Positions 52,847 to 61,204 of a stretch of DNA of 64,000 nucleotides are shown in pieces (the first letter of the stretch is position 1; each line of letters begins with the position of its first letter). Position numbers and translations under genes: made by a program. The DNA lies in assembly GCF_008297975.1 (NCBI RefSeq), contig NZ_VLNY01000013.1:1-64000 (forward strand). Reading direction: 5' to 3'. The notes below the pieces were generated by a model that ran no database searches, was not told the DNA's origin, and saw only the letters and a list, made by a program, of their open reading frames with translations. Source of the stretch: Antrihabitans cavernicola (GTDB taxonomy: Bacteria; Actinomycetota; Actinomycetes; Mycobacteriales; Mycobacteriaceae).

Positions 52847-53635
52847 CTACCCCGCGCGCTGCACCGGTTCGAAGAGTGCGAGGCGGGGCACGCTGGCGTC
52901 GCCCTCGAGGATCGCGTGCTCCAGGTTACGGAGCTCTTCGGACGGCTCGAGCCCCACCTGTCGTACGAACGTGGAACGCGCCCGCCGATAGACGTCGAGC
53001 GCTTCGGCCGATCGTCCGCACCGATGCAGCGCAAGCATCAGGTAGCCGTAGGCGTCTTCCCAGAGCGGGTGCGCGTCGACGTGCGCCTGGAGGTCGGCGA
53101 CGATCTCCCATGCCCGGCCGAGGGCCAATTCGATTCGGAAGCGCGACAATTCGGCGGCCAGCCGGCACTCGGTCAGCGGGTAGGCGATGCGCTGGACGTG
53201 ACTGTTGGGCACATCCGCAAGCACCTGGCCGTGCCACAGTCCCAGCGCGGTACGCAGTGCAACGAGTGCGGCGGGGAGGTTGCCCTCGTCCTCGCGCAGT
53301 CGGGCTTGCGCGACCAATGCGTCGAACTGCTCGCTGTCCAGGTCGGCACTGTCGATGGCCAACCGATATCCGGGGGCGCGCGTCTCGATGGATGCCGGGC
53401 AACCGCTGTCGGTGAGTACGCGCCGCAGTCCTGAGATGCAGATCTGAATCTGCGATCGAGCGGTCGCGGGCGGGTTTCCGTCCCATACACCCTCGATCAA
53501 GCTCTCGATCGACGTGACGCGGTTCGTGTTCAACGCGAGCAGACCCAGGACGGCGCGCTGCCTGGAGGAGTCGAGCTTCGGCACTCCCGCGGCGCCTTCG
53601 ATCTCCAACGGACCGAGAATTCTGATCCCAACCAT
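52847..53635 (-). CDS. SARP-family transcriptional activator
   Basis: A 262-residue Streptomyces antibiotic regulatory protein type activator: an OmpR-like winged helix in the first 95 residues (RILGPLEIEG, RQRAVLGLLALNTNRVTSIESLIEGVWDGNPPATARSQIQICISGLRR) and a bacterial transcriptional activation domain up to about residue 245 (LWEDAYGYLMLALHRCGRSAEALDVYRRAR). No ATPase part, so it is the short form. ATG 53635 with GGGGAAG upstream was chosen over TTG 53653. SARPs almost always switch on adjacent secondary-metabolite clusters, so this marks the right end of the cluster. It is convergent with the cupin gene. Confidence 0.93.
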   Translation of the reverse strand: MVGIRILGPLEIEGAAGVPKLDSSRQRAVLGLLALNTNRVTSIESLIEGVWDGNPPATARSQIQICISGLRRVLTDSGCPASIETRAPGYRLAIDSADLDSEQFDALVAQARLREDEGNLPAALVALRTALGLWHGQVLADVPNSHVQRIAYPLTECRLAAELSRFRIELALGRAWEIVADLQAHVDAHPLWEDAYGYLMLALHRCGRSAEALDVYRRARSTFVRQVGLEPSEELRNLEHAILEGDASVPRLALFEPVQRAG

Positions 53636-53793
53636 GGACGTCTTCCCCTTCAACCGGATTCGCGGAGCGACCCGTCAGTCGTTGCTACCCACTGACGATC
53701 AAAGTCGATTTCGGCCCGCGCGCCAATCCGTCCTATGGGGGGACGCTGCACCGAAAGTTGTAGTGCACGTCACGCAAAGTCGCATCGCAGCAG

Positions 53794-54588
53794 CTAGTGG
53801 GTCGGGAGGGCCCCGCCGGTGAGGGTGAAGATTTCGAACAGGTCGTACTGCGCGTGGCTGGGTTTGCCGTACCGGGTCAATTTCCCGCGGCTCGCCCATT
53901 TTCGGATGGTCGCCTGCTCCACCCCGGCCGCGAGGGCGGCAAGGTCGGTCGGCACCAGGCGGCGGTCGGCTGTCTTCGGACTCATCCGACCGGCACCATG
54001 CGCTGCTGCAATGCGAGCCACTGATGGGGCTGCCAGGTGTGTCCCGCCTCGCAGCGCACCAGCCGGCCGCCGGGCGCGGTCGCTTGCGGGCTGGGCGTAC
54101 ACGATCCGACCGCACGAAGGCCGATCGCAGCGGCCGAGCTCTATCCCCTTCGCCACGGGATCGATGGCGCGTTCGGCAAGGCTGCGCACCTCGGCGAACT
54201 CGACGATGGCGTCCGCTATCGCGGGATGCGCTGCGAGAAAGTCCCGATAGTGGAGCATGAAGTCGACGAGCGTCGTCACGTCGCGTCGAGGCCGACGCGG
54301 TGGATGTGCTTCGTCGACAACGAGACTCGCCCACGACGCGGTCATCGCGATGATCTCCGTGCGCGCCTCGACCAGCGAGTCCTTCAACACGATGCCTTGA
54401 CCGTGTCCACTACGACCACGCGACGGGCGTCGGGTGCGCTCGCCTTGGAGGAGTTCGCCGCACCGCGCGTACAGAACCGGAAGGTGCCGCAGGGTCTCGG
54501 TCAACCGAGAGCGACATTCGTTGCACACCCTAGCGCCGTTGTCGACGCGAGCACTGCAGATCGGGTTCTCGCACAAAGCCTCGGACAT
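53794..54588 (-). CDS. Zinc-ribbon protein with C-terminal MerR-like HTH
   Basis: A 264-residue soluble protein. The N-terminus has two Cys pairs, LCENPICSARV...VCNECRSRL, a likely zinc ribbon, and a further pair, GRCDRPSCGRI, near residue 180. The C-terminus, LVPTDLAALAAGVEQATIRKWASRGKLTRYG, is a helix-turn-helix of the MerR/excisionase sort. Proteins of this look occur in actinobacterial chromosomes and phages. DNA binding is likely; the regulon is unknown. AGGGAG precedes ATG 54586-54588. Some upstream in-frame codons to 54762 exist but lack protein character. Confidence 0.75.
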   Translation of the reverse strand: MSEALCENPICSARVDNGARVCNECRSRLTETLRHLPVLYARCGELLQGERTRRPSRGRSGHGQGIVLKDSLVEARTEIIAMTASWASLVVDEAHPPRRPRRDVTTLVDFMLHYRDFLAAHPAIADAIVEFAEVRSLAERAIDPVAKGIELGRCDRPSCGRIVYAQPASDRARRPAGALRGGTHLAAPSVARIAAAHGAGRMSPKTADRRLVPTDLAALAAGVEQATIRKWASRGKLTRYGKPSHAQYDLFEIFTLTGGALPTH

Positions 54589-54698
54589 CTTCTGCTCCCT
54601 CTGGCGTTGTCGTGTGGACTTCGCCAACAGTCGCAGACTGCCGTATTCGCGCGGTATCTCTCGCCTATCGCGAGGCGATAGCGGCTCGCCGACCAGCC

Positions 54699-54890
54699 CT
54701 ACTCGGGCTTGTCGGTGCCGTCGCTGCCACGACTGCGACGGGCATCTCGACCCATGCGCCAAAGGAATTCAGGGTCGTCGTCAGGGCCGACGACAGAGCT
54801 GTTGGTAGCGGCCGGGCGCTGCGGTCCGAAGCCCTTCCAGAGCAGGACGGCCAGCGTCACCAACCCGATCAACGCCAATAGGTAGATCAC
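54699..54890 (-). CDS. Small single-pass membrane protein
   Basis: A 63-residue product: one N-terminal transmembrane helix (IYLLALIGLVTLAVLLW) followed by an acidic and basic cytoplasmic tail with DDDPEFLWRMGRDARR. AGGAGG stands before GTG 54888-54890. The tail motif and position suggest a conserved actinobacterial small membrane protein, but I do not recognise a function. Confidence 0.7.
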   Translation of the reverse strand: MIYLLALIGLVTLAVLLWKGFGPQRPAATNSSVVGPDDDPEFLWRMGRDARRSRGSDGTDKPE

Positions 54891-54993
54891 GACGCACCTC
54901 CTACTAGCAGGGTAACCCCGTGTGGCGCGGCGGTGTACAAAGAGTGCTCAGGATGGGTGCTCGACACTGCGAGATATGCACGCCAGCGTGTAC

Positions 54994-55683
54994 TCAGCTG
55001 TTGTATCCGGTCGCGGGCAGGGCCAATGTGGCGAGTACCCGCTCGTAGAGGCCACGCTTGATCTCGGCCAACACCGGTCCACGAGTGCCTGCCAATGATT
55101 GTGCATAGTCGACAGCGGAGGAGAGCAATTCGCCTTCGGTCGTCGTGTCGTCGACCAAGCCTGCGGCGAGCGCCTCACTCCCGCCGTAGCGACGGCCGGT
55201 GACCAACAATTCGTGGGCGGCGACCGGGTCGAGCCGAGCCGACACCAGAGCCAGCGGTCCGGGGGTGTACCTGGCGCCGATCGTGATGCCCGGCAAACAG
55301 AAGTAGCCTCGGTCGGACCGCATCACTCGGCGGTCGTGGGCGATGGCCAGGAAGGCTCCCGCCCCGAAGGTGTGCCCCTGCATCGCCGCCACCGTGGGCA
55401 CTTCCAGCGTGAGGATCCGCGCGAGGATGCGATGGATCTCGTCGAGACAGAGGTTGATCTTGTCCGGGTTGGCTGCGGCCCATTCGAGGTCGGCCCCGGT
55501 CGAGTAGAACTTGCCCTCGGCCGTGGTGACCAACGCTGTGGGACCGTCGTGCGCAACAACCTCGTCGAGGAGGGTGTGCACCTGAGCGAGCCAATCCGGG
55601 TTGAACCGATTCTCGGTGCCCGGTCTACCTTCTTCGCCGAACTGCAGGATGAATACGTCTTTTTCTCGCTGCAGATACGGCAT
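54994..55683 (-). CDS. Enoyl-CoA hydratase/isomerase family protein
   Basis: Crotonase-fold protein of 229 residues. The oxyanion-hole segments are VTTAEGKFYSTGADLEW and MQGHTFGAGAFLAIAHDRRVM. The two catalytic glutamates of classical hydratases are not evident around YFCLPGITIGA, so it may be an isomerase or a divergent member; fungal and plant ECI-like proteins show similar wording (FYSTGADLEW). It lies 10 bp from the bldC gene, on the same strand. Confidence 0.85.
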   Translation of the reverse strand: MPYLQREKDVFILQFGEEGRPGTENRFNPDWLAQVHTLLDEVVAHDGPTALVTTAEGKFYSTGADLEWAAANPDKINLCLDEIHRILARILTLEVPTVAAMQGHTFGAGAFLAIAHDRRVMRSDRGYFCLPGITIGARYTPGPLALVSARLDPVAAHELLVTGRRYGGSEALAAGLVDDTTTEGELLSSAVDYAQSLAGTRGPVLAEIKRGLYERVLATLALPATGYNS

Positions 55684-55693
55684 GCGGGCGACT

Positions 55694-55906
55694 CTAGCGG
55701 CGGCTGGCCTCGGTGGTAAGTGATTGCAGCAGCTGCATCACTTCGGTTTCCCGGAACCGGCGGTGTCCACCGGGGGTGCGCAGCGAGCCCAATCGTCCAG
55801 CGTGCGCCCAACGGGTAACCGTCTTGGGATCGACGTGGAACAGGGCTGCTACCTGGCCGGGTGTCAACAGTGGGTCTTGTCCTACGCGGATGGCGGGTGC
55901 AGTCAT
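55694..55906 (-). CDS. bldC: BldC-type MerR-like DNA-binding protein
   Basis: A 70-residue one-domain regulator: LLTPGQVAALFHVDPKTVTRWAHAGRLGSLRTPGGHRRFRETEV is the winged HTH of BldC, with the recognition wing TPGGHRRF. BldC of Streptomyces binds direct repeats cooperatively and controls the timing of development. GGAGG lies just before ATG 55904-55906, so the longer in-frame extension to 55948 is not used. Confidence 0.95.
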   Translation of the reverse strand: MTAPAIRVGQDPLLTPGQVAALFHVDPKTVTRWAHAGRLGSLRTPGGHRRFRETEVMQLLQSLTTEASRR

Positions 55907-56065
55907 CGTCGTTCCTCCAGTTGTCGCTATTGCCCGAACAATCGCCATCGTGTCACCGCACCCCCCAGGTACTCGAACGATCTACTTCTGGTAAAGGGGA
56001 GGTAATGGACAAATCGGATAAGTCCGGCGGCTTTTTCGGGGCTCGCGAGTGGGTACCCTGATCCC

Positions 56066-56404
56066 GTGACCGACGCATCTGACAAGCACGCCGAGACAGC
56101 CGATCCCGCTTCCTCCAGCATGGGCAAACTGGCCCGTGACCTGGGGTTGTACACGCTGGCGCGCTTCGGAATGGTCGCCGTCCTCGCCGTCGTCATCATC
56201 TTCGGCGCGAAGATCTTCGGGGTCGCCGTCCCGGTGTTGATCGCCTTGATCTTTGCCGTCGTGCTGTCTCTCCCGCTGTCGATGCTGTTCTTCAAGAGGC
56301 TACGAATTCGGGTGAACGAAGACATCGCGGCGGTCGACGAACGTCGTAGACGAGACAAAGCGGACCTGCGCGCGAAGTTGCGCGGTGAGGACGTCGCGGA
56401 GTGA
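56066..56404 (+). CDS. DUF4229 membrane protein
   Basis: A 112-residue protein with two adjacent hydrophobic helices ([22 protein letters not shown] and [24 protein letters not shown]) and a charged C-terminal tail, the pattern of DUF4229. The family is common near menaquinone and cytochrome c maturation genes of actinobacteria; no biochemical function is known. It starts at GTG 56066 and overlaps the Cds1 gene by GTGA. Confidence 0.88.
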   Translation: MTDASDKHAETADPASSSMGKLARDLGLYTLARFGMVAVLAVVIIFGAKIFGVAVPVLIALIFAVVLSLPLSMLFFKRLRIRVNEDIAAVDERRRRDKADLRAKLRGEDVAE

Positions 56405-57486
56405 CGATCTGTGATCACAGCGGACCCCGCGAGTGGGTCGAGAACGCGGTCCGGCTGATCGACGCCGACGCGCAGCGGAGCGCCGACACCCACCTGCTGC
56501 GCTATCCGCTGCCGATCACCTGGAGCGTGCAGCTCTACCTCAAAGACGAGTCCACCCACATCACCGGCAGCCTCAAACATCGCCTTGCGAGGTCGCTGTT
56601 TCTGTACGCGATATGCAACGGCTGGGTCACCGAGGGCACCACGGTCGTCGAGGCGTCGTCGGGGTCGACGGCCGTCAGCGAGGCGTACTTCGCGAAGCTG
56701 TTGGGCCTCGACTTCGTCGCCGTCATGCCCGCGACCACAAGCCCCCAGAAGATCGCGCTGATCGAAGCGCAGGGCGGCCGCTGTCACTTCGCGCAGCGCC
56801 CACCCGAGATCTACAGCGAGGCAGCAGCTCTCGCCGCCGAGCTCGGTGGTCACTACATGGATCAGTTCACCCACGCCGAGCGTGCCACCGACTGGCGCGG
56901 CAACAACAACATCGCCGAATCGATCTTCGATCAGATGGCGCAGGAGCTGCACCCCATTCCGGAATGGGTGGTGGTGGGTGCGGGGACCGGCGGCACCAGC
57001 GCGACCATCGGTCGCTACATCCGCTACCGGCGCCACCACACTCGGCTTGCGGTGGTCGACCCGGAGAACTCCGCATTCTTCGGTGGCTACGAGACGGCCA
57101 ACGCCGACTACTCGACCGGAATGCCCTCGCGCATAGAGGGAATCGGACGGCCGCGCGTCGAGCCGTCGTTCGTGGGGCAGGTCATCGATCGGATGATCCA
57201 GGTCCCCGACGCGTCGTCGGTTGCTGCGGCCCGCCATGCCAGCGAGGTCTTGGGTCGACGCGTGGGGGGATCGACCGGAACCAACCTGTGGGGTGCGTTC
57301 GGCTTGATCGGTGCGATGCTCGGCGAGGGGAAGTCCGGCAGCGTGGTGACGCTGTTGTGTGACGGCGGGGATCGCTACGCGAGCACGTATTTCGACGACG
57401 AATGGGTACGGGGGCAGGGGATGGACTTGGGCGAGCCGACGGCAGTGTTGGAGGAATTCGCCGCGTCGGGAGTCTGGCGAGGATAG
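56401..57486 (+). CDS. cds1: PLP-dependent L-cysteine desulfhydrase Cds1
   Basis: Fold-type II PLP enzyme of 361 residues, cysteine synthase-like. The PLP lysine is in [15 protein letters not shown], the asparagine/phosphate loops in [19 protein letters not shown] and [18 protein letters not shown]. The rather distinctive [13 protein letters not shown] and [14 protein letters not shown] blocks are those of Rv3684/Cds1, which breaks down cysteine to hydrogen sulfide, pyruvate and ammonia and affects redox balance in mycobacteria. Coupled to DUF4229 by GTGA and followed after 3 bp by the hydrolase gene. Confidence 0.9.
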   Translation: MTICDHSGPREWVENAVRLIDADAQRSADTHLLRYPLPITWSVQLYLKDESTHITGSLKHRLARSLFLYAICNGWVTEGTTVVEASSGSTAVSEAYFAKLLGLDFVAVMPATTSPQKIALIEAQGGRCHFAQRPPEIYSEAAALAAELGGHYMDQFTHAERATDWRGNNNIAESIFDQMAQELHPIPEWVVVGAGTGGTSATIGRYIRYRRHHTRLAVVDPENSAFFGGYETANADYSTGMPSRIEGIGRPRVEPSFVGQVIDRMIQVPDASSVAAARHASEVLGRRVGGSTGTNLWGAFGLIGAMLGEGKSGSVVTLLCDGGDRYASTYFDDEWVRGQGMDLGEPTAVLEEFAASGVWRG

Positions 57487-57489
57487 GGC

Positions 57490-59205
57490 GTGCGGATCCT
57501 GTTGGCCGCGCTCTGCGTTGCCACGGCCACGATGATGTGTCCTGCCGTCGCCGCTGCCGAGCCGGGATCGGGCGGCGTGTGGAGCGAGGAATATTTCACC
57601 GGACCGGACGGCGTCGTGCTCCATGCGGATGTGTTGCGGTCGAAGGGGCTCGGTTCGACTGATCGCACACCGGTCATCATCTCCGTCGGTCCGTATTTCA
57701 ACCATTCCGGTCAGGGCGGTGTGGCGGGCGCGTTGGACGGCATCCCTTACGATCCGCGCATCCCGGTGGAGCACGGCACCCGTTTTGCGGATTTCGTCGA
57801 CGGTGCCCACCTCATGGAACGTGGATACACCTTCGTCACGGTCGACTTGCGCGGAACCGGTGCAAGCACAGGCTGTTTGGATCTGACCGGCCCCGGCGAG
57901 CAGAGCGACGTCGACACCGCGGTGCGGTGGGCGGCGACGCAGCCGTGGTCGACCGGCAAGGTGGGGATGTACGGCAAGTCCTACGACGCGACGACAGGTC
58001 TGATGGGTGTCGGCTCACGGCCCGAGGGGCTGTCGGCGGTGGTGGCGCAGGAACCGCTCTACGACATGTATCGCTATCTCTATACCAACGGCATCGGCTA
58101 CCTGAAATCCACTGTGACGCCGCTGTTCTATTCCCAGATCGCGGCTACCCCTGGCGTGCTGTTCGGTGACTCCCAGCGCTACCTGGATGCGTCGCTGTAC
58201 GAGGTGGCGCACCCGAACTGCCTGACCGACAACGTGATCGAGCCGTTGGATCGAAACCCGAACTCCGCGTACTGGACCAGCCGCAACCTGATTCCGAAGC
58301 TGCGCGGATCGACCGTCCCGCTGTTCCTGACGCAGGGCTTGATCGAGGACAATACCAAGCCGGATGGATTCACCGACGCGCTCGACGCCGTCGCCGGACC
58401 TACGCGAGCATGGATCGGCATGTGGGATCACAAGCGCGGGAACGATATCGACGGATTCGGTCGGCTGGAGATGGGTCGAGCGGGTTGGTTCGACGAGGTG
58501 ATGCGGTTCTACGATCAGCACCTGAAAGGGATCGCCCCCAGCGTGGCCGATCCGGCGTTCGCGGTGCAAAGCAGCGACGGCACGTGGCGGGCAGAGTCGT
58601 CGTGGCCGCCGAAGTCGGCGTACACCGGTATCGCCCCGATCCCGACGGGCGAGTATCTGGATGTGTTGCCCGCCATCGGGTCCGGCCGCACTGTGGGCGG
58701 AATCGCAGATCTGAACAAAGGCCTGTGGTCGGTGTCTGCGCCGCTGCGTGTCGAGGCACACTTGGCCGGTAAGCCGCGCGCGACGGTGCGCCATGACGCC
58801 ACATCGCCGAACGCGAACGTCGTCGTCGACCTGTACGACGTTGCGCCGGACAACAGCTCGCTGCTGGTCACCCGCGGTGCGACCGTTGCAGGCACGGGGA
58901 CTTCGAACGCATTCGATCTACTGCCCAACGACTGGAAATTCGCTGTCGGACATCGCATTGCGGTCCGGGTGACCAACGCCAATGCCGAGTGGTGGCTCGG
59001 TATTCCGAGTGCGGCGAACGTCCGCGTCACCGGTGGTGAGGTGAGCATGCCGTTCACGACCTGCGCTTCGACCCAGCCGCTCGACGGTCGGCCTGCGGTG
59101 TTCCTGGATCGATATCGTGCGAGTTCGGGCGTATACGACGTGGATGCCGGACTTGTCGCGCGGAGCGAAAATCCTGCCTTTCGGGTGCAGGAAGTTACTT
59201 GCTGA
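57490..59205 (+). CDS. Secreted CocE/NonD-type (X-Pro dipeptidyl-peptidase family) hydrolase
   Basis: A 571-residue alpha/beta hydrolase with signal peptide (MRILLAALCVATATMM..., cleavage likely after AAA near residue 23). The nucleophile elbow is GMYGKSYDATTG (Ser about residue 161); the histidine is expected in MWDHKRGND. The last 200 residues form the jelly-roll domain of the peptidase S15/CocE group. It probably hydrolyses an ester or amide outside the cell. Last gene of the DUF4229-cds1 unit and followed by a terminator hairpin. Confidence 0.87.
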   Translation: MRILLAALCVATATMMCPAVAAAEPGSGGVWSEEYFTGPDGVVLHADVLRSKGLGSTDRTPVIISVGPYFNHSGQGGVAGALDGIPYDPRIPVEHGTRFADFVDGAHLMERGYTFVTVDLRGTGASTGCLDLTGPGEQSDVDTAVRWAATQPWSTGKVGMYGKSYDATTGLMGVGSRPEGLSAVVAQEPLYDMYRYLYTNGIGYLKSTVTPLFYSQIAATPGVLFGDSQRYLDASLYEVAHPNCLTDNVIEPLDRNPNSAYWTSRNLIPKLRGSTVPLFLTQGLIEDNTKPDGFTDALDAVAGPTRAWIGMWDHKRGNDIDGFGRLEMGRAGWFDEVMRFYDQHLKGIAPSVADPAFAVQSSDGTWRAESSWPPKSAYTGIAPIPTGEYLDVLPAIGSGRTVGGIADLNKGLWSVSAPLRVEAHLAGKPRATVRHDATSPNANVVVDLYDVAPDNSSLLVTRGATVAGTGTSNAFDLLPNDWKFAVGHRIAVRVTNANAEWWLGIPSAANVRVTGGEVSMPFTTCASTQPLDGRPAVFLDRYRASSGVYDVDAGLVARSENPAFRVQEVTC

Positions 59206-59226
59206 CGGGAGACGGATTGATTGCGT

Positions 59227-59249
59227 TTCCTCCCGGTTTCCGGGAGGAA
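59227..59249 (+). terminator. Hairpin terminator after the CocE-like gene
   Basis: TTCCTCCCGG (59227-59236) and CCGGGAGGAA (59240-59249) form a perfect 10-bp stem with a TTT loop, 21 bp after the stop codon. Confidence 0.85.
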
Positions 59250-59298
59250 TGCCACGCGATCGGGTTGGTGAGAACTGTGGGTGGGCCGGCGGCAGCAG

Positions 59299-59345
59299 TT
59301 GTCAATTTGTGTTGACAGCACCCGCATGTCAACGTAAATTGACAA
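59299..59345 (+). promoter_or_regulatory. Promoter with long inverted repeat; probably leaderless transcript
   Basis: TTGTCAATTTGTGTTGACA (59299-59317) is matched in inverse complement at 17 of 19 positions by TGTCAACGTAAATTGACAA (59327-59345); each half also carries TGTCAA/TTGACA ends. Inside lies a near-consensus sigma-A promoter: TTGACA (59312-59317), 17 bp, TAAATT (59335-59340). The start codon of the HTH protein is at 59348, 7 bp after the -10, so transcription should begin at or next to the ATG and the mRNA would have no leader. The repeats are a natural operator for autoregulation. Confidence 0.7.
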
Positions 59346-59347
59346 AC

Positions 59348-59569
59348 ATGACCGAAGCAACCAATTTGGCGGCCGCAGCCGCCAGCCCGGACCCGAAAGT
59401 GGGGTTGCGTGCGGTGCTTGCGCTACGGCGCCTGCTCGAACGGCTCGAGGCGATTCAGGTCGCCAACGCCAGAGAGCAGGGCTGGCCGTGGCAAGCCATC
59501 GCCGACTCGCTCGAGGTGAGCAGGCAAGCCGTCCACCAGAAATACAACCGTCGAGACAGGGGTAGGTAG
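59348..59569 (+). CDS. Small HTH protein paired with a Clp-N protein
   Basis: A 73-residue protein with a helix-turn-helix in its C-terminal half: WPWQAIADSLEVSRQAVHQKYNRR. The N-terminal half is helical. It is likely a DNA-binding autoregulator that uses the inverted repeats directly upstream of its start. The next gene, a Clp-N-domain protein, begins immediately after its stop, an arrangement seen widely in actinobacteria. Confidence 0.85.
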   Translation: MTEATNLAAAAASPDPKVGLRAVLALRRLLERLEAIQVANAREQGWPWQAIADSLEVSRQAVHQKYNRRDRGR

Positions 59570-60142
59570 ATGTTCGAAAGATTCTCCAAGAGTGCACGTT
59601 TCGCGGTGATCGATGCGCAGAAAGAGGCACGCGATCTGAAATCCGAGCGCATCGACGTCGAGCACGTTCTGCTCGGTGTGCTCACCACCGCGGACAAGCC
59701 GCTCGCCGATCTGCTCACAGCCGCAGGACTGACCCCCGATGCCGTCCGCACCTCGATTGGCCAACACAAGCACGGCGAGCCGCTCGGTGAGGAGGACGCG
59801 GAAGCGTTGAAGTCGATCGGCATCGATCTCGAAGCCGTCCGCGAAAGCCTCGGGGCCACCTTCGGCGACGACGCGCTCGATCGGGTGGAACCGGAAGAGC
59901 GTCGTGGACTGTTCGGGAAGCGGATGGGCGGCCATATTCCGTTTCGGAACAGCGCGAAGAAGACGCTGGAACTCGCACTGCGAGAGGCGCTCCGACGTGG
60001 CGACGACTACATCGGGTCCGAACATATGTTGCTCGGCATCCTCCGTGCGCCCAATGCGATTGCTCGCGACGCGATCGAAGAGCATGTCACTTCGGCGGAG
60101 CTGCGTCGGCAACTCGAAGCTCTGTTGGACCGCGCGGCGTGA
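59570..60142 (+). CDS. Stand-alone Clp N-terminal domain protein
   Basis: A 190-residue protein with two Clp-N repeats (FSKSARFAVIDAQKEARDL...DVEHVLLGVL and FRNSAKKTLELALREALRRGDDYIGSEHMLLGIL) and no AAA ATPase part. Such ClpC-N-like proteins may bind ClpC substrates or adaptors, and those with an HTH partner are thought to belong to stress regulation. ATG 59570 abuts the previous stop. Confidence 0.9.
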   Translation: MFERFSKSARFAVIDAQKEARDLKSERIDVEHVLLGVLTTADKPLADLLTAAGLTPDAVRTSIGQHKHGEPLGEEDAEALKSIGIDLEAVRESLGATFGDDALDRVEPEERRGLFGKRMGGHIPFRNSAKKTLELALREALRRGDDYIGSEHMLLGILRAPNAIARDAIEEHVTSAELRRQLEALLDRAA

Positions 60143-60162
60143 AGATGTGCCAGCATTGACGC

Positions 60163-60543
60163 ATGGTCCTTGTAGTTCGTCTGGTCATCAACGCGATCGC
60201 CATTTGGCTTGCCGCCCACTGGATCGTCGGAATCGACATCATCAGCTCGGGGCGAGGCACGGGGTGGGACATCGTGGTTCTGCTGGCGGTTGCCGCCGTG
60301 TTCACGCTGGTGAACACACTGGTCAAGCCGCTGGTGAAGCTGCTTTCCTTGCCGCTCGTGATTTTGACGCTGGGATTGTTCCTGCTGGTGATCAACGCGC
60401 TGATGCTGAAGCTGACGGCGGCGATCACCGAAACAACTCAGTACGGTCTGCGCGTCGACGGCTTCTGGGCAGCCACCTGGGGTGCGATTCTCATCACGAT
60501 CGTGAACTGGGTACTCGGCATTTTCGTGCCGGACAAAGACTGA
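60163..60543 (+). CDS. Phage-holin-family (YvlD-like) membrane protein
   Basis: A 126-residue protein with four hydrophobic segments, matching the small YvlD/phage holin superfamily 4 pattern: NAIAIWLAAHWIVGI, VNTLVKPLVKLLSLPLVILTLGLFLLVINALML and the C-terminal ITIVNWVLGIF. Despite the family name, these chromosomal proteins are not known to lyse cells. It sits 20 bp after the Clp-N gene and 4 bp before the ECF sigma gene. Confidence 0.88.
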   Translation: MVLVVRLVINAIAIWLAAHWIVGIDIISSGRGTGWDIVVLLAVAAVFTLVNTLVKPLVKLLSLPLVILTLGLFLLVINALMLKLTAAITETTQYGLRVDGFWAATWGAILITIVNWVLGIFVPDKD

Positions 60544-60547
60544 CTCG

Positions 60548-61204
60548 ATGCCCGACCTCGCAAGCGACGACACGTTACTGACTCGGTTGCGTGCGCGAGA
60601 CGAGCGGGCGTTCGAGGCGATCGTCGACAGCTGGTCCGGCGGAATGGCGCGGGTCGCAAGAAATTTCGTGTCGACGCACGAGTCGGCGGCGGAGGTCGTC
60701 CAGGACACTTGGCTCGCGGTGATCCATGGACTCGACACGTTCGAGGGGAGATCGTCCCTCAAGACCTGGGTGTTCCGAATCCTGATCAACACCGCGAAAC
60801 GCCGGGGATCGAACGAGTACCGAACGACACCCATGAGCAGCCTCGTCGACGACGAGGGTGTGGGCCCGACCGTCGATCCGGCCCGGTTCCGGTCCGAGGG
60901 TGAGTCGTATCCCCATCACTGGCGCGAGCTTCCACTGCCGTGGCCGTCACCCGAGCAGCGGGTGCTCGACGGCGAACTGCGGGCTCGCGTCGTCGATGCC
61001 GTGAACCGATTGCCCGCCCGACAGGCCGCGGTGATCACCCTGCGCGACATCGAGGGGTACGACTCCGGCGAAGTGTGCGACCTACTCGACATCAGTGCCG
61101 CGAATCAGCGGGTGTTGCTTCATCGCGCTCGCGCATTCGCGCGAGGCAGAATCGAGGAGTACGTGATGGCAGTCGCAGCTGGTGAAGGGTCGGTGACGGC
61201 ATGA
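60548..61204 (+). CDS. ECF sigma factor
   Basis: A 218-residue ECF sigma factor: region 2 (FEAIVDSWSGGMARVARNFV, AAEVVQDTWLAVIHGLDTFEGRSSLKTWVFRILIN) and region 4 (RLPARQAAVITLRDIEGYDSGEVCDLLDISAANQRVLLHRAR), separated by a long linker of about 60 residues. The stop overlaps the zinc-finger anti-sigma gene by ATGA, a standard sigma/anti-sigma pair. Confidence 0.93.
   Translation: MPDLASDDTLLTRLRARDERAFEAIVDSWSGGMARVARNFVSTHESAAEVVQDTWLAVIHGLDTFEGRSSLKTWVFRILINTAKRRGSNEYRTTPMSSLVDDEGVGPTVDPARFRSEGESYPHHWRELPLPWPSPEQRVLDGELRARVVDAVNRLPARQAAVITLRDIEGYDSGEVCDLLDISAANQRVLLHRARAFARGRIEEYVMAVAAGEGSVTA

Noticed and set aside
17332-53635. A diazepinomicin (farnesyl dibenzodiazepinone) cluster
   Set aside because: Mevalonate, prenyl and 3-hydroxyanthranilate genes would fit, but no AHBA synthase or other aminoshikimate gene is in the window and the CreE/CreD-like genes are not needed for that compound.
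54665-54681. CTATCGC/GCGATAG hairpin as a terminator
   Set aside because: Only 7 bp with a 3-base loop and placed between two genes of the same strand without a clear position relative to a stop codon.
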